From the NCBI GenBank assembly GCA_028023455.1, contig JAQFVV010000942.1, forward strand, positions 62,001 through 126,000: a stretch of 64,000 nt of DNA, read 5' to 3'. Of this stretch, positions 36,830-48,810 are shown piece by piece (positions within the stretch are counted from its first letter, which is position 1; each line of letters starts with the position of its first letter). The position numbers and the translations under genes are program-made. Under the pieces are notes generated by a model. The model made no database searches, had not been told where the DNA came from, and was given only the letters and a program-made list of their open reading frames with translations. Origin of the DNA: Epiperipatus broadwayi. Taxonomy: Eukaryota > Onychophora > Udeonychophora > Euonychophora > Peripatidae.

Positions 36830-39800
36830 AACCTTCATCTCGTGCATCCTCACTTCCAGAATAGTATATGATATAAAATAAAATGGGTTCTATCTCAGTT
36901 AATAATTAATAACTAAAATATTCAGCATTAAAATTAAAATATTTCACTAGCTCAAATTTAAAATACGAATAAGGTTCAGTTTATAAAAATAAATTAAATA
37001 AATATTTAATATTTTCATGAGACTTGAAGTGAAAATACAGGTGACAAGATAGATTACATTGAGCCAATATCCCACAGGATACTACCTCAATGGCATAAGA
37101 ACACTATCCCCCCTTTATTACTATTTCAAATAACAAACTCATAGTATTCTTACGACTTTAATAACTTCTACTCACTAAGATTAAACTAATAATTAAGTCT
37201 TAATCTTCTATTTGTAATAATCTAGCTCAATAAAATAATCTCAGGTTCATAAAGTTTATTCTAAGTTAATTTAAAAATACGGTAGTAAAATATGAGAAGG
37301 GATTTTATGTCATAATCTACTACACTTAAACTAATAATAATAAATAATAATAATAATATTCTTCATTGTTTAATTACTACTGGATATCTTTTCTTTTCAT
37401 TATATTTTTATTACCATAATAAAATAATAAAATAATTTTATATAATCTTTTACCTTCATGTAATAATATAATAAATATGTGGTAGCATATGATAATCTGA
37501 TAAACAAAGGATGTGTGGCAACTGATAGCATATAATTCAGTATACTATTGTGATAACTGATTTATGACCAATAAAATAATGTAAAATTATGATTATTTAA
37601 TTATAATGAATACCAATAAAATATTTAAAATTCTTAAAATAATTCTCTATTTATCTTTTGTGCAAAATTATATATTTGTTTCGATTATTATGCATATATC
37701 GTGATTTCATGCAGCGATGTGGAGAAATAAATAACTCGGACACAAAATTTTTGAAATAACAAAATTTAACAAAGTTTATTACTAACAACAAATAAATAAA
37801 CAATTTATTTACACTATTTACAGTGGATATCCTTAACTTTTTTACTTTACAGTTTGATCTACCGGGTTATAAAAAAAATAATTTATATTTCAATTATATC
37901 TTTATTTAGATTTAGGACAAAATTTTAAAAAAAAATGTTACTATTTGGTTTCTCATTATGGTTAACTTATTACAAATATATTTATCTACTTTATTAGCAA
38001 CAGCATTTTATCCTTAATATTATTAAACTATCTTATTTTAAAAAATTCATACTTAGAAAACATTCTATAGAAAACAAAATTTTATAATGAGTATGGACTT
38101 CTCAAAATATTAAAAAAAATTTCATCTTGCAAAGTCAAAGATGTTACACAAAATATTATCCAAAATTCAGTACTAGATTTTAGTATTTATCACACAATGT
38201 TTACTAATCATAATATATTCTTCTTTAAGCCTTACTTTAGTATGATATAAGTGTAATCATCAATATATTTCTGTTAATCAATAAACAAAAAATATACTAT
38301 GCATATTGTTTACATAATTTACTTTGTACTATTGTATTTTAAAAATATGCAATACTTATTTTTCTCTTAAAAAAAATAATACTAAAGCATTTAAAATTAT
38401 TATCACTTTAAAGAAAATATCTTTGTTTAGATACTTTATTTTAAAAAAGTTTATATTTCATTTCCGAAATAAAATTCAAAATATATTCTATGATTCTTTT
38501 CTTTCCTTAGGATACTTTGGATCTTCAATTTTAAGTTATAACGTCCTATTCCTTCTAAGCAAATAAACCAATCTTATACAAAACGATAGCATAACCTAAG
38601 TTCTAAATTATTTATCATTTCTCTTAAACATATCTTACTGAACGATGCAGTTACATGAAATAAAGATAGCGAAAACAGATGCATAGGATTAAGGAAGAAA
38701 GCTAGAGTATTACTCTTAACATATCTCAAAATCATGGCACAGTGCGAAGAGGTATGACATTTACCTGCCTAATATCCTCTAGTACAGGGACGATGTTAAA
38801 GCTATTTCTTCAGCTTTATTAGAACATCAAATATTTAAAGAAATATAAACACTGTCCAAATAAAATGTGTATCAGTCATAGGGCTTTGTTAACTATGCTG
38901 ATATTCACATAAAGACTAAATATTATTTCCATTCCTTATAACATCCTATTTCTTAAAACATCATCTTGGTTTCCTGTTCACTAAGTACTTCCAAGCCACT
39001 ATCTCAACATTATTTCTCAAGATTTTCCACATCTTACATCGATAAATAACTATCTGCATTTACAAAACAATAAATAAAATTCATTAATAGTTAAACAATC
39101 TAGCTGTTCCACAAGAAAAGTCTGCTTACTTCATTATTCTATATGTCTAATCATATACAATCTACTTAGACAATATTTGAATATCCAATAACATGAAAAT
39201 TTTAAAAGAATCACATAATTATTTGTTATGTTGGATTATATCACTAATAAAAAAAAAAATCGTCGTATGCATATTTTCAAATCAATCCTATCTCATAATG
39301 TTTTTTAAAATGTTGTATGAAATGCGGTACATATAAGTAAAAAAACTTTTACACTTCATTCTTCCAATTTATGGATGATCTAAAGAAAACAAAAAAAATA
39401 TACATTATAAATTATCAATAGTTATTATTATTACCAATAACCTTTATCTAGTCATCGTGTTCAGTAGGCTTCCTTTATCCACTTGAGCATTGCAGATATA
39501 AAAAAAATTCACACCCATACACTTTATATTAAAATATTTTTAGCTAAATTATTAGATTGTTATATTATAAAATTTTAATATTAATAAATTAATGTTTTTA
39601 TGTTTTTCCTAATCTTATATAAAAATTTAGATTTAAACTAGGTTAACAAAATAAAAGGAATCAAAACTATAATTACATATTTTCTTGACGATAGTTCCTG
39701 ATAAGTCCAAAATGTTTATTATTTTCTCTAGAGTTTTTAAAAATGTTCTCCTCCAAGCGCGTTAAAGTTTAAAATAAAAATAATTATTAATCCATTTAGT

Positions 39801-42100
39801 AAAATTTATAGAAAATAATCCTTGGTTTTAGTATTTAGGACGATAATTATTAAATCATAATATTAATTAATCCTGTGAAGCTTCTTAATCTTTTCTGCCA
39901 ATATTCTCTGCATATCAGATGCATCAATCCATCTAATTTAACTTTAAAAATATTCGATAAACATTTAAGTACTATTTGTATTTCCATGGATCCATCTTTT
40001 ATTCAACTATGTGTTCATTTTTTTTTATATATGTTTCCTTCTTGATACATTTAAACTTTCATTTGGTATTTTTTATAAATCTCTTTTAAAAATAAAAAAA
40101 ACTTCAAGTACTTTTAAACAAATCTTTTCCAAATACATTTTAAATAATTCTAAGACCGGATATTTTAATATCAAAAACGCTTCTGTAACATATTCTCCTG
40201 GGTTATTTCTTTAATTCTTGAAAATATTTTTTAAAAATGTTACCTTCAGAAAGGATATAACATTTTACTCCTTTGAATATCATATTATATAAAATAATTC
40301 ATGAAATATAATTGTCTTATTACTATTTAAAAAATAAATCTTGGATAAGCTTATAAATAATACGTTTCAATACATTTTTTTAGACTCCGTATAATGTCCG
40401 AGCTGTGGTTTTTTATGTACCAGAACAGTTCTTCGGTGAAATATTAATAAAGCTGTATCAATAAATATTCCAAACATTTTTACAGTATTACAATTTCTAT
40501 CCATTTTATTCCACAGTATATCCATTTTTTATTGCGAAGTTTAGGTTAAATTTTTTAGATAAAATACGACTGGTAAGTACTTTAAAAATTAGAAAATCAT
40601 TTCCACGAAGTTTCTAAATTATTATATTTTAAAACTCTCTTTTGCAAAAAATACTTTTAAAATTATCAATTAGTTTTTTTTTTTTTTGCAGATAAAGTTA
40701 TAAGAAAGTACTAAAAAAAAAATTGACTAAAATAAAAAATTTTAAAAAAAAATACTATCTCTTTGAGAGCTGCTAATATACCTTTCTTTGGTTTCAATAC
40801 ATTATTAATCTCCTCCGATAACCCCATGCAAATCATATTTATAGTCTGTAAGAATACCTATTCCTATTGGTTAATTCTTACTTTAGCTTGAGAACAAATT
40901 TACATATTTTCAATTTCAAGTAGAATTGAATTTCAAAATTAGAAATTATGACGTAATGAACTTAAAATATTATTTAAAATACCACTTTTAATTCAATTAT
41001 AACTTTATTAAAACTATTTAAACATTTAAAATAACTTTCAAAATAATTTTAATAACCTATTCCATTTACCTATTTTTATTTAAACAAAATATTTAATTTT
41101 TTTTTATTAACTGTATTCGTCTTTATTACATCATTTAAACATGTTATACAATAGTTAACTTAATATTTATTATTATTTTATGCTAGGTGACAATTCCATC
41201 CAATTCTATAATATAACTTTTAAAATATTTTAAACTTCGTTACTTTAAATACAAACAAGCATGTGTGTGAAAGTATTAGTATACAAGTCACATGATTAAT
41301 AACTTTGACAGATGATTTTCAATCTATTTCTCTGCCTAGATTTATATAATTGATACACTTATTATATTATATAAAATAATTATAAAATTTGGAAGAACAA
41401 TTTTAAAAATATAGAACTAGATATAATTTTCACCATCATAAAGTTTATTTTTAAAATGTACGATATTAATTTTTGCTTATTAAATATGACTATAAATTTA
41501 AACATAGCATTTATTAAATTATCAGTTTTAAACTATTAAAATCAAATTTATTAAATATACTTTTAATATTTATAACTGTGTTATTTAATATGGCCAGCTT
41601 TTACAACCATATGCAACAATATTTAAAGCTTTACATAACTATTTTTTTAAATAATTTGCTATAATTTTATATACTACGTATTTGCTTTCACCTCAAATTG
41701 TACTTTAAAAATATAATCGACAAACTATAATTAATGTATTAAAAGAACATATTCTAAAAATTAAAATTTTTAGTAATTGACTGTTATGAACTATTACTGA
41801 CCTATAGAAAAGGGCACAATATATATATTACAGTGATATGTATGATCCATCCACATATATGCAATTTTAACATTTTAAGTTATTAAATTGAGTTAATTAT
41901 AAATTAAATTTACAAAGCTATAACTAGATATCTGACATTAATATATACATACATATATGCAATCGCACAGATACTTCAATAGACATTTCTTGGGGCACTT
42001 TTAAGGTTTGAACTTGGATACAGAGATTTGCACATGACTCCAAGTTGATTTCCAGAGGTAATCCCAGTGAAACAAATATGACACATCAAATATTCTGGTT
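36830..42100. other. AT-rich stretch without a recognised gene
   Basis: No supported coding region. Two patches stand out. Near 37710-37745 the sequence GCAGCGATGTGGAGAAATAA has element-end character but no partner was found. Near 38715-38830 there is a mixed-composition patch (GGCACAGTGCGAAGAGG ... GTACAGGGACGATG). The minus strand at 40390-40560 is open for about 50 codons (NKMDRNCNTVKMFGIFIDTA) without matching a family I know. Confidence 0.4.

Positions 42101-42101
<1 letters not shown>

Positions 42102-42165
<64 letters not shown>
42102..42165. repeat. (AT)n microsatellite
   Basis: 64 uninterrupted bases of alternating A and T. The Tyr-Ile repeat frames predicted on both strands here are artefacts of it. 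Confidence 0.97.
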
Positions 42166-42167
<2 letters not shown>

Positions 42168-42715
42168 TCTAATACAAAAATTATGCAATCCTTAATTCAA
42201 CACATGATAGAAATTTTAACTAGATACAAAGCCTGAAGGCACACAGAAATCATAATATAAATCAGTAGGACCTGTAAAAGTCCCTAGACTTGCTTTGGCA
42301 CATTTAGAGTTGATTCTCTCCATAGTGGAAGCATAGTTTATGACACTGCACAATGACATCTAGCATCATGAAGTCACAAGTCCATCTTCAGTCAAGTAGC
42401 CCATTTGCACTAACAACCAATTACTCAAATTCCTTACCATTTAATTCGTTATTCCATCTCAATTCATGCTGACATTAATTATTATTTTTTTCATTTGTTG
42501 TATCATGCAGCTTCAGTCAATTCTTCCACTTTCAATTATTTTTCTTGATTGTTAATTTTCTTTAAATATTTTCAGAATTCAATTATTTCTCTTTTGGTAT
42601 TAGAAGAATTTAAATAATCTTGTTTTATCTTTTGGCCGTAATTAAACTAATTATAACTAGTTTATAATCATTTTGTAAATCAGAACTCTTTTACTAACTA
42701 TAGTTTATATATATA

Positions 42716-42974
42716 TGTAAGATTTCGCGAGTATTAATGTATTATAAGAATTGTGGACTTAATTAGTGAAGTATTGAATAGCTTCACACTCTTAGATCAA
42801 AACACTTCAGCTTCACCTATTTATATATAAAAGTAGGTTGAAGTAAAGAAGGGATTCTCTTGGGATTCTCTCTTTTCTTCATAGCGTAAGCTTGTGTTTT
42901 AAGACCTATAGAGGTCCCTACCTTCGTATTTTCAGACGCTTATTTCTAAGGTTACAGCCTTAGTAAATTATTAC
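42716..42974 (+). repeat. 5' LTR-like repeat
   Basis: Identical to 43075-43334 except for one T in a homopolymer (GTATTTTCAG here versus five T's there). Confidence 0.9.
42818..42834 (+). promoter_or_regulatory. TATA-box-like element within the LTR-like repeat
   Basis: TATTTATATATAAAAGTAGG lies about mid-repeat, followed downstream by TTGGGATTCTCTCTTTTCTT. This is the layout of a U3 promoter with transcription starting 25-35 bases further on. The same motif is present at 43178-43194. Confidence 0.45.
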
Positions 42975-43074
42975 TTAATATAATAATGGGCGTTTAATAA
43001 AATTTATAATTACAACTTTAAATTATCGTAACAGATTTCTTACTATAAGATCTTTTCATTGACTCGTAGTAAAT

Positions 43075-43334
43075 TGTAAGATTTCGCGAGTATTAATGTA
43101 TTATAAGAATTGTGGACTTAATTAGTGAAGTATTGAATAGCTTCACACTCTTAGATCAAAACACTTCAGCTTCACCTATTTATATATAAAAGTAGGTTGA
43201 AGTAAAGAAGGGATTCTCTTGGGATTCTCTCTTTTCTTCATAGCGTAAGCTTGTGTTTTAAGACCTATAGAGGTCCCTACCTTCGTATTTTTCAGACGCT
43301 TATTTCTAAGGTTACAGCCTTAGTAAATTATTAC
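43075..43334 (+). repeat. 3' LTR-like repeat
   Basis: Second copy; see 42716-42974. One indel in about 260 bp implies very little time since insertion or duplication. Confidence 0.9.
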
Positions 43335-44107
43335 ATATATATATATTTAACTTTATATGCATATGTATTTTTACATACCCACACACGGTCATGTATTCAT
43401 ACATAATAAAATATCTTCTTTAAACGTTGAATATGTGTCATAGTCCCCATCATTCATGCAATAAAATGAATACTACTAATTTTTAAGTACTGCAATTAAT
43501 TAAAGTTATACAATGACTAATTTTTAAATATATGAATATTACATATAATTTAAAACATTAATAGACCATCTATTTAGTCAGAAAAAAAATTTTAAATTGC
43601 GTAACAATTGATAATTCCTGAAAATAAGTAGCAGAAGTTTGTAATTTGTCATGAATTTATATAACAAACTTAATTTAATTAACTATTAGGTAACTAAAAA
43701 AAAAAATATGAATCCTTTAAATCATATTTATTTTTTAATGCTGTGTAAATATTATTGTAAAATGTAAAAAAAAAAAAATGTTTTTTTTTTTTTTTGCATA
43801 TAAATAAGTAACTTTTGAAAAGGTTATTTTAATACATATAAACTTCTTTAAGTACATGTTGTTACCTTCCCAGGATTCTACTTACATATAAAGACTAATA
43901 AAAGGGCATTATATATAAATCATGATATTTAGATTTCATTTTTGAATTATTTTTTTTTATAATTATTTTATAGATAATAAATGAAAATATAACAATATTA
44001 TTTATTATTACATATTTATATTCACATTGATAGAATGAAAGTAATGTTGAGCGTTTTTTTTTTATGCGTTTAATATATAAATATGAGAGAGTGTATTTTG
44101 AAAGTAT

Positions 44108-44117
44108 AGACTATATA
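44108..44117. repeat. Target-site duplication, left copy
   Basis: AGACTATATA, identical to 47306-47315. The two copies enclose the LINE. Confidence 0.85.
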
Positions 44118-45888
44118 TCATCATCATCATCAACCATTATCAATCTACTGCAGGGTGAAGGTCTCTCCAAGTTCAATCCATTTCCAATCTTTAGCTGCTC
44201 TTCTCCACATCACCCATGCACACTTTCTTATTTCATTCATCCATCACACGAGTGGTCTCTTTCTGGGTTTTTTTTACAATCTCTTGGAGTCCAGTTTAAG
44301 ATTTCAATTGTCCATCTATTATCATCTCTTCTAGCAATATGTCCAGCACAACTCCACATCAATATTTTAATTTTTTCAATGAGGTCAGTAACACCTGTTT
44401 GTTCTCTTACCCATATATTGCATTTTTGATTTCTTCTTGTTACTCCCAACATACATCTCTCCATACTTCTTTGAGCAGTCTGAAATCTCTGTATTGCTCT
44501 TCTATTAAGTGTTCAAAGTCTCAGATCCATAAATAAGAACTGGTAAAACACATTTACTAAAAACCTTTCTTTTCAAACACATAGGCATATTTCCTTTTAG
44601 TATCAAGTTATTTCTACCAAAAACACTCCAACCAAGTTTAATTCAATGACTAATTTCATCCATTATGTTTCCATCAGTATTAATAATTTGACCAAGGTAT
44701 TTTTCACTGTTAACTCTAACTCATAATCTATCTTTATTTTCATATTTTGAGAAAATCCATTAAACATTATTTTAGTCTTTTTTACATTTATCTTTACTCC
44801 TACTTTCATCTGATAATTTCTGCAACATTTCCTGCAGTTCTAAAGAATTATTTGCAAAAACAATTACATCTTCTGAAAAATCTAATAGACTTAAATAATC
44901 TCCATTTACTTTCACTCATTTAGCTTCCCATTTTAATCCACAAAATACTTCTTGTAGCACTGCTATAAAAAGTTTGGGAGATATAGAGTCACCCTGTCTT
45001 ACAATCTTCTCAATGTTGACTTTCCTAATATCATTATGTAATCTAATTGTTGCTATTGCATTTTTATAAATATTCTTTAAAATATGACAATATCTTGGAT
45101 CTATACCTTGATGATCCAATGCTTTAATCACTGAAGAAAAGTTTATAGAATCAAATACCTTTTCATAATCTACAAATCCAAAGCATAATGGCAACTCATA
45201 TTGATTTGTTCTTTCTATAACTTCTCTCAATACCTGGATATAATCTACTGTACTAAAACCACTTTTAATTCCAGCTTGTTTTCTTGGTTGGTGGAAATCC
45301 AATGTTCTCTGTAGATGAGTTATGATTATCTTGGTAAAAAAATTGTATAAAACTGATAAAAGATTGATAGTTCTGTAATTTCTAATATCTTCTTTATCAT
45401 CTTTTTAAAATATTAGTATTAATACTGCATTTTCCCTGTCATTTGGCACATCTTTATCATTTAGACTGGTATATAACTTTGCTAAAAAAAATGTTTATTT
45501 CCTCACTTGCTTCTTTTAATATATCAATTATAATTCCATCATTACCTGGAGCCTTTCCTTTCTTCATAAATTTAATTGCATGTCTCACTTCTTCATTTAA
45601 AATTCTGGACAATTCATATGATATAATAGATATAGGAGGTACTTATTCTTTATTACTATATTCTTTATAGAAGTCTTCTACCCATTTTATGATGTCATCT
45701 CTCTTTTTAGTAATAATTCCATCTTTTTTTCTTATCACAGATATAAATTTCCTACCAAAACCAAAATGTTGTTTTACACTCTTGAGACTTTTATTCTCTT
45801 CTACAGCTTTTCTTGCTAGTTTACAGTTATATTCTCTTATATCATTTTCAACTCTTTTCCACACCATTTTACAAAAATAAAAAATGCA
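44118..45888 (-). pseudogene. RTE-like LINE ORF2, reverse transcriptase and C-terminal domain
   Basis: Reverse transcriptase copies LINE RNA at the nicked target. Reading leftwards, 45867-45643 encodes the N-terminal region (WKRVENDIREYN, then HFGFGRKFISVIRKKDGIIT). The interval to 45302 is decayed. 45302-44916 is an open 128-residue palm segment. Within it QAGIKSGFSTVDYIQ is at residues 9-23. Motif A is FVDYEKVFDS at residues 43-52 with the metal-binding Asp at 45. Motif B is RQGDSISPKLF. Motif C, usually FADD, reads FSEDV at 44865-44879, so one catalytic aspartate is replaced by glutamate. The C-terminal domain at 44464-44237 has MERCMLGVTRR, then CAGHIARRDDNRWTIEI. It breaks in a frameshift at 44240-44270 where other copies have KRPRRRP. 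The tail (CATCATCATCATCAACC on the plus strand) is the family's TGA-repeat end. Confidence 0.88.
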
Positions 45889-46370
45889 CCAAGGAGTTTG
45901 CTATTAACTGAATGGAGACTCTTTGATTCCTCTTGGAGATCTTAAAGGAACTGATCTGGGTAAATTCCTAATGTCCACTTCATACTTTCTTGTCATTGCA
46001 GCTGTGCTCACTAATGCACATTAGCCAGCATGGTGAGTTTATTGGTTTTTTTACCTCAGAGTTTAAAATCCAAGAATCACCATGGTCTTCCTTCTCAGTG
46101 ACCTTATAAGGCAGAATGAATGCATATTTAAATGATAAATATTTTTTCAATAGATATATACAATCATGACAGATAAAAATACATCAAGTTCCTTATTCCC
46201 AGAAGGCTGTAAAGTCCCCAACTAAGGCAGCAGTTGGCTAAAAGAGAAGGCTGCTAAGATTCTACTGATTGTGGACCCAGGCTGCCATTTGATGACTTTT
46301 TATTTAGATACTTACAACTGCAAATCACTTTCAAGTGAATGAAGATTGCAAGAATTAGAAGAAAAATTGT
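45889..46370 (+). other. Inverted 5' untranslated region of the RTE-like LINE
   Basis: 480 bp between the two coding halves, less AT-rich than the flanks and without a reading frame. It contains TTAGCCAGCATGGTGAG and GGTCTTCCTTCTCAGTGACC. It lies just upstream of the endonuclease on the same strand, so by position it is the element's 5' leader. It starts exactly where the minus-strand half stops. Whether it is complete cannot be told without another copy. Confidence 0.55.
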
Positions 46371-47305
46371 TTTATATTAAATAAGACATTATTGGACTTT
46401 TGTGATGTCAGAAAAAAAGGTGAAATGACAATTGATTTAAAAGTGGATATGTACTCTACTATAAAAACACAAATATTGGAAATACAAGTGGAGTAGGATT
46501 CATTATAAATAAAAAGTGGAAGAAAAACATTGTGGAGATTGATGGTGTATTGGATAGAGTGGTAAGATTAGTTATACAACATAATTGCAGATACCAAATG
46601 TAGATTATTCAGGTTTATGCCCCCAGAAGTGCTCATAATGATAAAACAGTATAAGATTTTTATATAGATGAACAAAAGGCTTTTGATCAGAGTAAACAAC
46701 ATTTTAAAATTGTTATGGGAGACTTTAATGCAAGAATTGGTAAACAAATGAAAGATGAAAGTGCTGTAAGTAATTTTGGTTATGGTAATAGAAATGAGAG
46801 AGGACGTAGACTTGTGGAGTTTGCAGAAAAAGAAAAACTTTATATTATGAATTTTTTTTGAGAAAAATGTTAAAAGAAAATGGACATGGAAGCAACCAAA
46901 TAAAGGTACTGCAGAATTGGATTATATTTTGACTAACAGAAAATACATATTTCCAAATTGTTATGTTCTTAATAAATTTAACACAGGAAATGATCATCGA
47001 TTAGTAAGATATAAGATACATGTTAATGCAAAACTAGAGAGACAAAAATTATTAAGAAAAACAATACTTACAGTTGATATTCCTAATCTTCAGAAACATT
47101 CTAATGAATTTAAATTAAAACTTACAAATTGGTTTCAAGTATTAGTAGATTTTGTACATGATTCAGATTTGAATGAAATTAATATGAATATAACTGATAC
47201 ACTTTTAAAAACTGCAACAAAGATAGCTGGTAGAAAAAAAGCAGCAATTGACCAATAAAATTTCTACTGAGACTAGAAAGTTTATGAAGAAAAGAATGAA
47301 TATGA
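46371..47305 (+). pseudogene. RTE-like LINE apurinic-type endonuclease domain, frameshifted
   Basis: The endonuclease nicks the target DNA to start insertion. Motifs appear in order over changing frames. First is LLDFCDVRKKGEMTIDLKV at about 46385-46445. GVGFIINKKWKKNIVEIDGV follows at about 46490-46550. A DFY-like helix leads to KIVMGDFNARIG at 46709-46741, with GDFNA the catalytic Asp/Asn block. WTW is at 46881-46889, and ELDYILTNRKYIF is at the start of the open frame 46917-47258. GNDHRLVRYKI from 46986 carries the catalytic Asp-His pair. Linker residues then run to KKRMNMK at about 47305. At least four frame changes or stops are present, so it is inactive. Its orientation opposite to the reverse transcriptase half is explained by twin priming. 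Confidence 0.87.
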
Positions 47306-47315
47306 AGACTATATA
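47306..47315. repeat. Target-site duplication, right copy
   Basis: AGACTATATA, identical to 44108-44117. Confidence 0.85.
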
Positions 47316-47530
47316 CACATGTCTATAAATTACAAATCATATATTTTATATTATACATGAGTATGTGTGTAAATATAACATAAACACATACACTTGTATA
47401 TAATTATGCATAAAAAGTGCACTGTGTTTTTATAAAATTTGTATATTATGAAAAAAACTAATATAAAGGATATATTAAATAAAATAATCATTGCATTCAG
47501 CCTGATAATATGTTTATATAAATGCATAAC

Positions 47531-47630
47531 AATAATATTACATTTTAATTTATATATATATTTAGAAGGAATTTGAACTCAATAATATTACATTTTAATT
47601 TATATATATATTTAGAAGGAATTTGAACTC
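47531..47630. repeat. Perfect 50-bp tandem duplication
   Basis: 47531-47580 and 47581-47630 are identical (AATAATATTACATTTTAATT ... GGAATTTGAACTC). The unit includes the box B-like end of the adjoining SINE-like repeat, so the duplication happened after that insertion. Confidence 0.97.
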
Positions 47631-47975
47631 AGGCTTTCAAACTCCCTACACCTACCAACTCAATCTTATACAACTGATATACATGATCACATACATGTGA
47701 AAAACATAAATGATCTCCAATAATAAAATTTTGTACTGAAGCAGCACTCATCAGTTGATCTACATAATCATCTCACCCACACATAAGTTTATATTAAGAT
47801 AACAAATCTTCAAAATTTAATGGATAGGCTTTACTCTTCTCCACCTTCTAATTCTTAAGCCACCCATATTATTAAAAATCTGATGATGAAATATTCAAAA
47901 CCCTTGTTGATGTTAATATTATTGTCATACCCATGTTGATTTTAAGTCAGTCTGATTCCATATGTATAGAACCTT
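47571..47975 (-). repeat. Family D tRNA-related SINE-like repeat
   Basis: About 400 bp. On the reverse strand it runs ATCAACATGGGTATGACAAT, TTTCATCATCAGATTTTTAA, ATCCATTAAATTTTGAAGAT, GATCAACTGATGAGTGCTGC, and ends GAGTTCAAATTCC, a Pol III box B-like motif. It is colinear with 49280-49690 on the plus strand. Confidence 0.7.
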
Positions 47976-48073
47976 AATATATCTATTTAAATACATAGAA
48001 GAAGGATGGACAGAATGCAAGCTTAATATATATTTAAATAAAAGTATATTGTCTATGCTAAATTTAATGTAAT

Positions 48074-48184
48074 TAGAAGGAATTTGAACTCAGACTTTCA
48101 AGTTCTTTATATCTATTCACTCCATCTTACACAATCTGTACACATGACCACATACATACATACATACACACATACATACATACA
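48074..48184 (-). repeat. Family D 3'-end fragment plus (CATA)n
   Basis: The reverse strand ends GTCTGAGTTCAAATTCCTTC, the same box B-like terminus as at 47571. On the plus strand it passes into a CATA microsatellite at about 48146-48184. Confidence 0.65.
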
Positions 48185-48197
48185 TTGATAAAAATTT

Positions 48198-48572
48198 TGA
48201 TAAAAAATCAAGTCAGATATCACATGACATAATTTTAATAAAGCTCATATTTACAAATGTTATATATAGAGTTCGCAAAACAAACTCTTAACAAGCTTTG
48301 AGAATACCCTCAATCCCAGACCGGTTTTTGCATCTAGCATCATCAATAAGGTGTTAAGATATTCATTAGATTAAAAATACTAGGACTATCCCAGCACTTT
48401 GTCTAATGTATAACTATTTAGAAGAAAATCTGAAATTTTCAGACATCTATATGTCTAAAAATCCAGCTATCTAACTCAAATAGCCATATGGGACTGAACT
48501 AAGTTCACATACACCATATATTAATAGCTCTAGCAATATAAATTTGCCAAAGCCTTAGTAGCAAAAAATAAA
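48198..48572 (+). repeat. Family H repeat, tandem copy 1
   Basis: A 375-bp unit with AATCAAGTCAGATATCACAT, GAGTTCGCAAAACAAACTCT, ACCCTCAATCCCAGACCGG, CATTAGATTAAAAATACTAG and TCTGAAATTTTCAGACATC. It repeats at 48573 with a period of about 377 bp. Confidence 0.85.
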
Positions 48573-48810
48573 TTGATAAAAAAATCAAGTCAAATGTCAC
48601 CTGACCTAATTTTAATAAAGCTCGTATTTACAAATGTTATATATAGAGTTCGCAAAACAAACTCTTAACAAGCTTTGAGAATACCCTCAACTCCAGATCA
48701 GTTTCTGCATCTAGCATTGTCAGTGAGATGTTAGGATATTCATTAGATTAAAAATGCTAGGACTAGCCCAGCACTTTATCTAATGTATAATTGGATTTTT
48801 GGACATATAG
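48573..48810 (+). repeat. Family H repeat, tandem copy 2 (left arm of palindrome)
   Basis: Direct repeat of 48198-48572 for its first 210 bp, then it switches at about 48795 into an inverted copy. Confidence 0.85.

Larger units (their letters stand above)
42716..43334 (+). mobile_element. Miniature LTR element (TRIM-like), very young
   Basis: Two direct repeats (259 and 260 bp) bracket only 100 bp. The repeats begin TGTAAG and end TTAC. At the right end the next base is A, giving TGTAA...TTACA, a 5-bp inverted terminus like TG...CA of LTRs. The 100-bp interior has no reading frame and no obvious polypurine tract before the second repeat, so the element cannot encode its own proteins and would depend on a relative. 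The insertion lies in (TA)n sequence, so target duplications are ambiguous. A simple recent segmental duplication is the alternative. Confidence 0.72.
44118..47305. mobile_element. RTE-like LINE, near full length, 5'-inverted (twin-primed)
   Basis: 3188 bp, close to the usual 3.2-3.5 kb of RTE-clade elements. The 3' half (reverse transcriptase to the TGATGA tail) is on the minus strand at 44118-45888. The 5' half (untranslated region and endonuclease) is on the plus strand at 45889-47305, so the two halves meet at their wrong ends. A perfect 10-bp duplication AGACTATATA flanks the whole. The outer end of the endonuclease half (ISTETRKFMKKRMNMK) is the segment that should precede the start of the reverse transcriptase half (KMVWKRVENDIREYN), with about a dozen residues missing. 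This is the signature of twin priming during target-primed reverse transcription. Confidence 0.88.

Noticed and set aside
37710-37810. GCAGCGATGTGGAGAAATAA considered as a transposon terminal repeat
   Set aside because: No inverted or direct partner was found within the window and no flanking duplication, so no element could be delimited.
38715-38830. Mixed-composition patch considered as a spliceosomal snRNA or other RNA gene
   Set aside because: Compared from memory with U1, U2, U4, U5, U6, U11 and U12 signatures; none fits. No Pol III boxes or terminator were found.
40390-40560. Open minus-strand stretch of about 50 codons considered as a decayed reverse transcriptase
   Set aside because: No catalytic or structural motif in order. 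Neighbouring sequence does not continue the frame.
41976-42236. Two overlapping small frames rich in alternating Tyr and Ile on opposite strands
   Set aside because: They are translations of the (AT)n microsatellite at 42102-42165, not proteins.
42716-43334. Reading the two identical repeats as a CRISPR-like or regulatory array
   Set aside because: Only two 260-bp units with LTR-like ends and a TATA box; a miniature LTR element or recent duplication explains them better.
44064-44536. Plus-strand frames of 121 and 65 codons
   Set aside because: Antisense shadows of the LINE C-terminal domain encoded on the minus strand.
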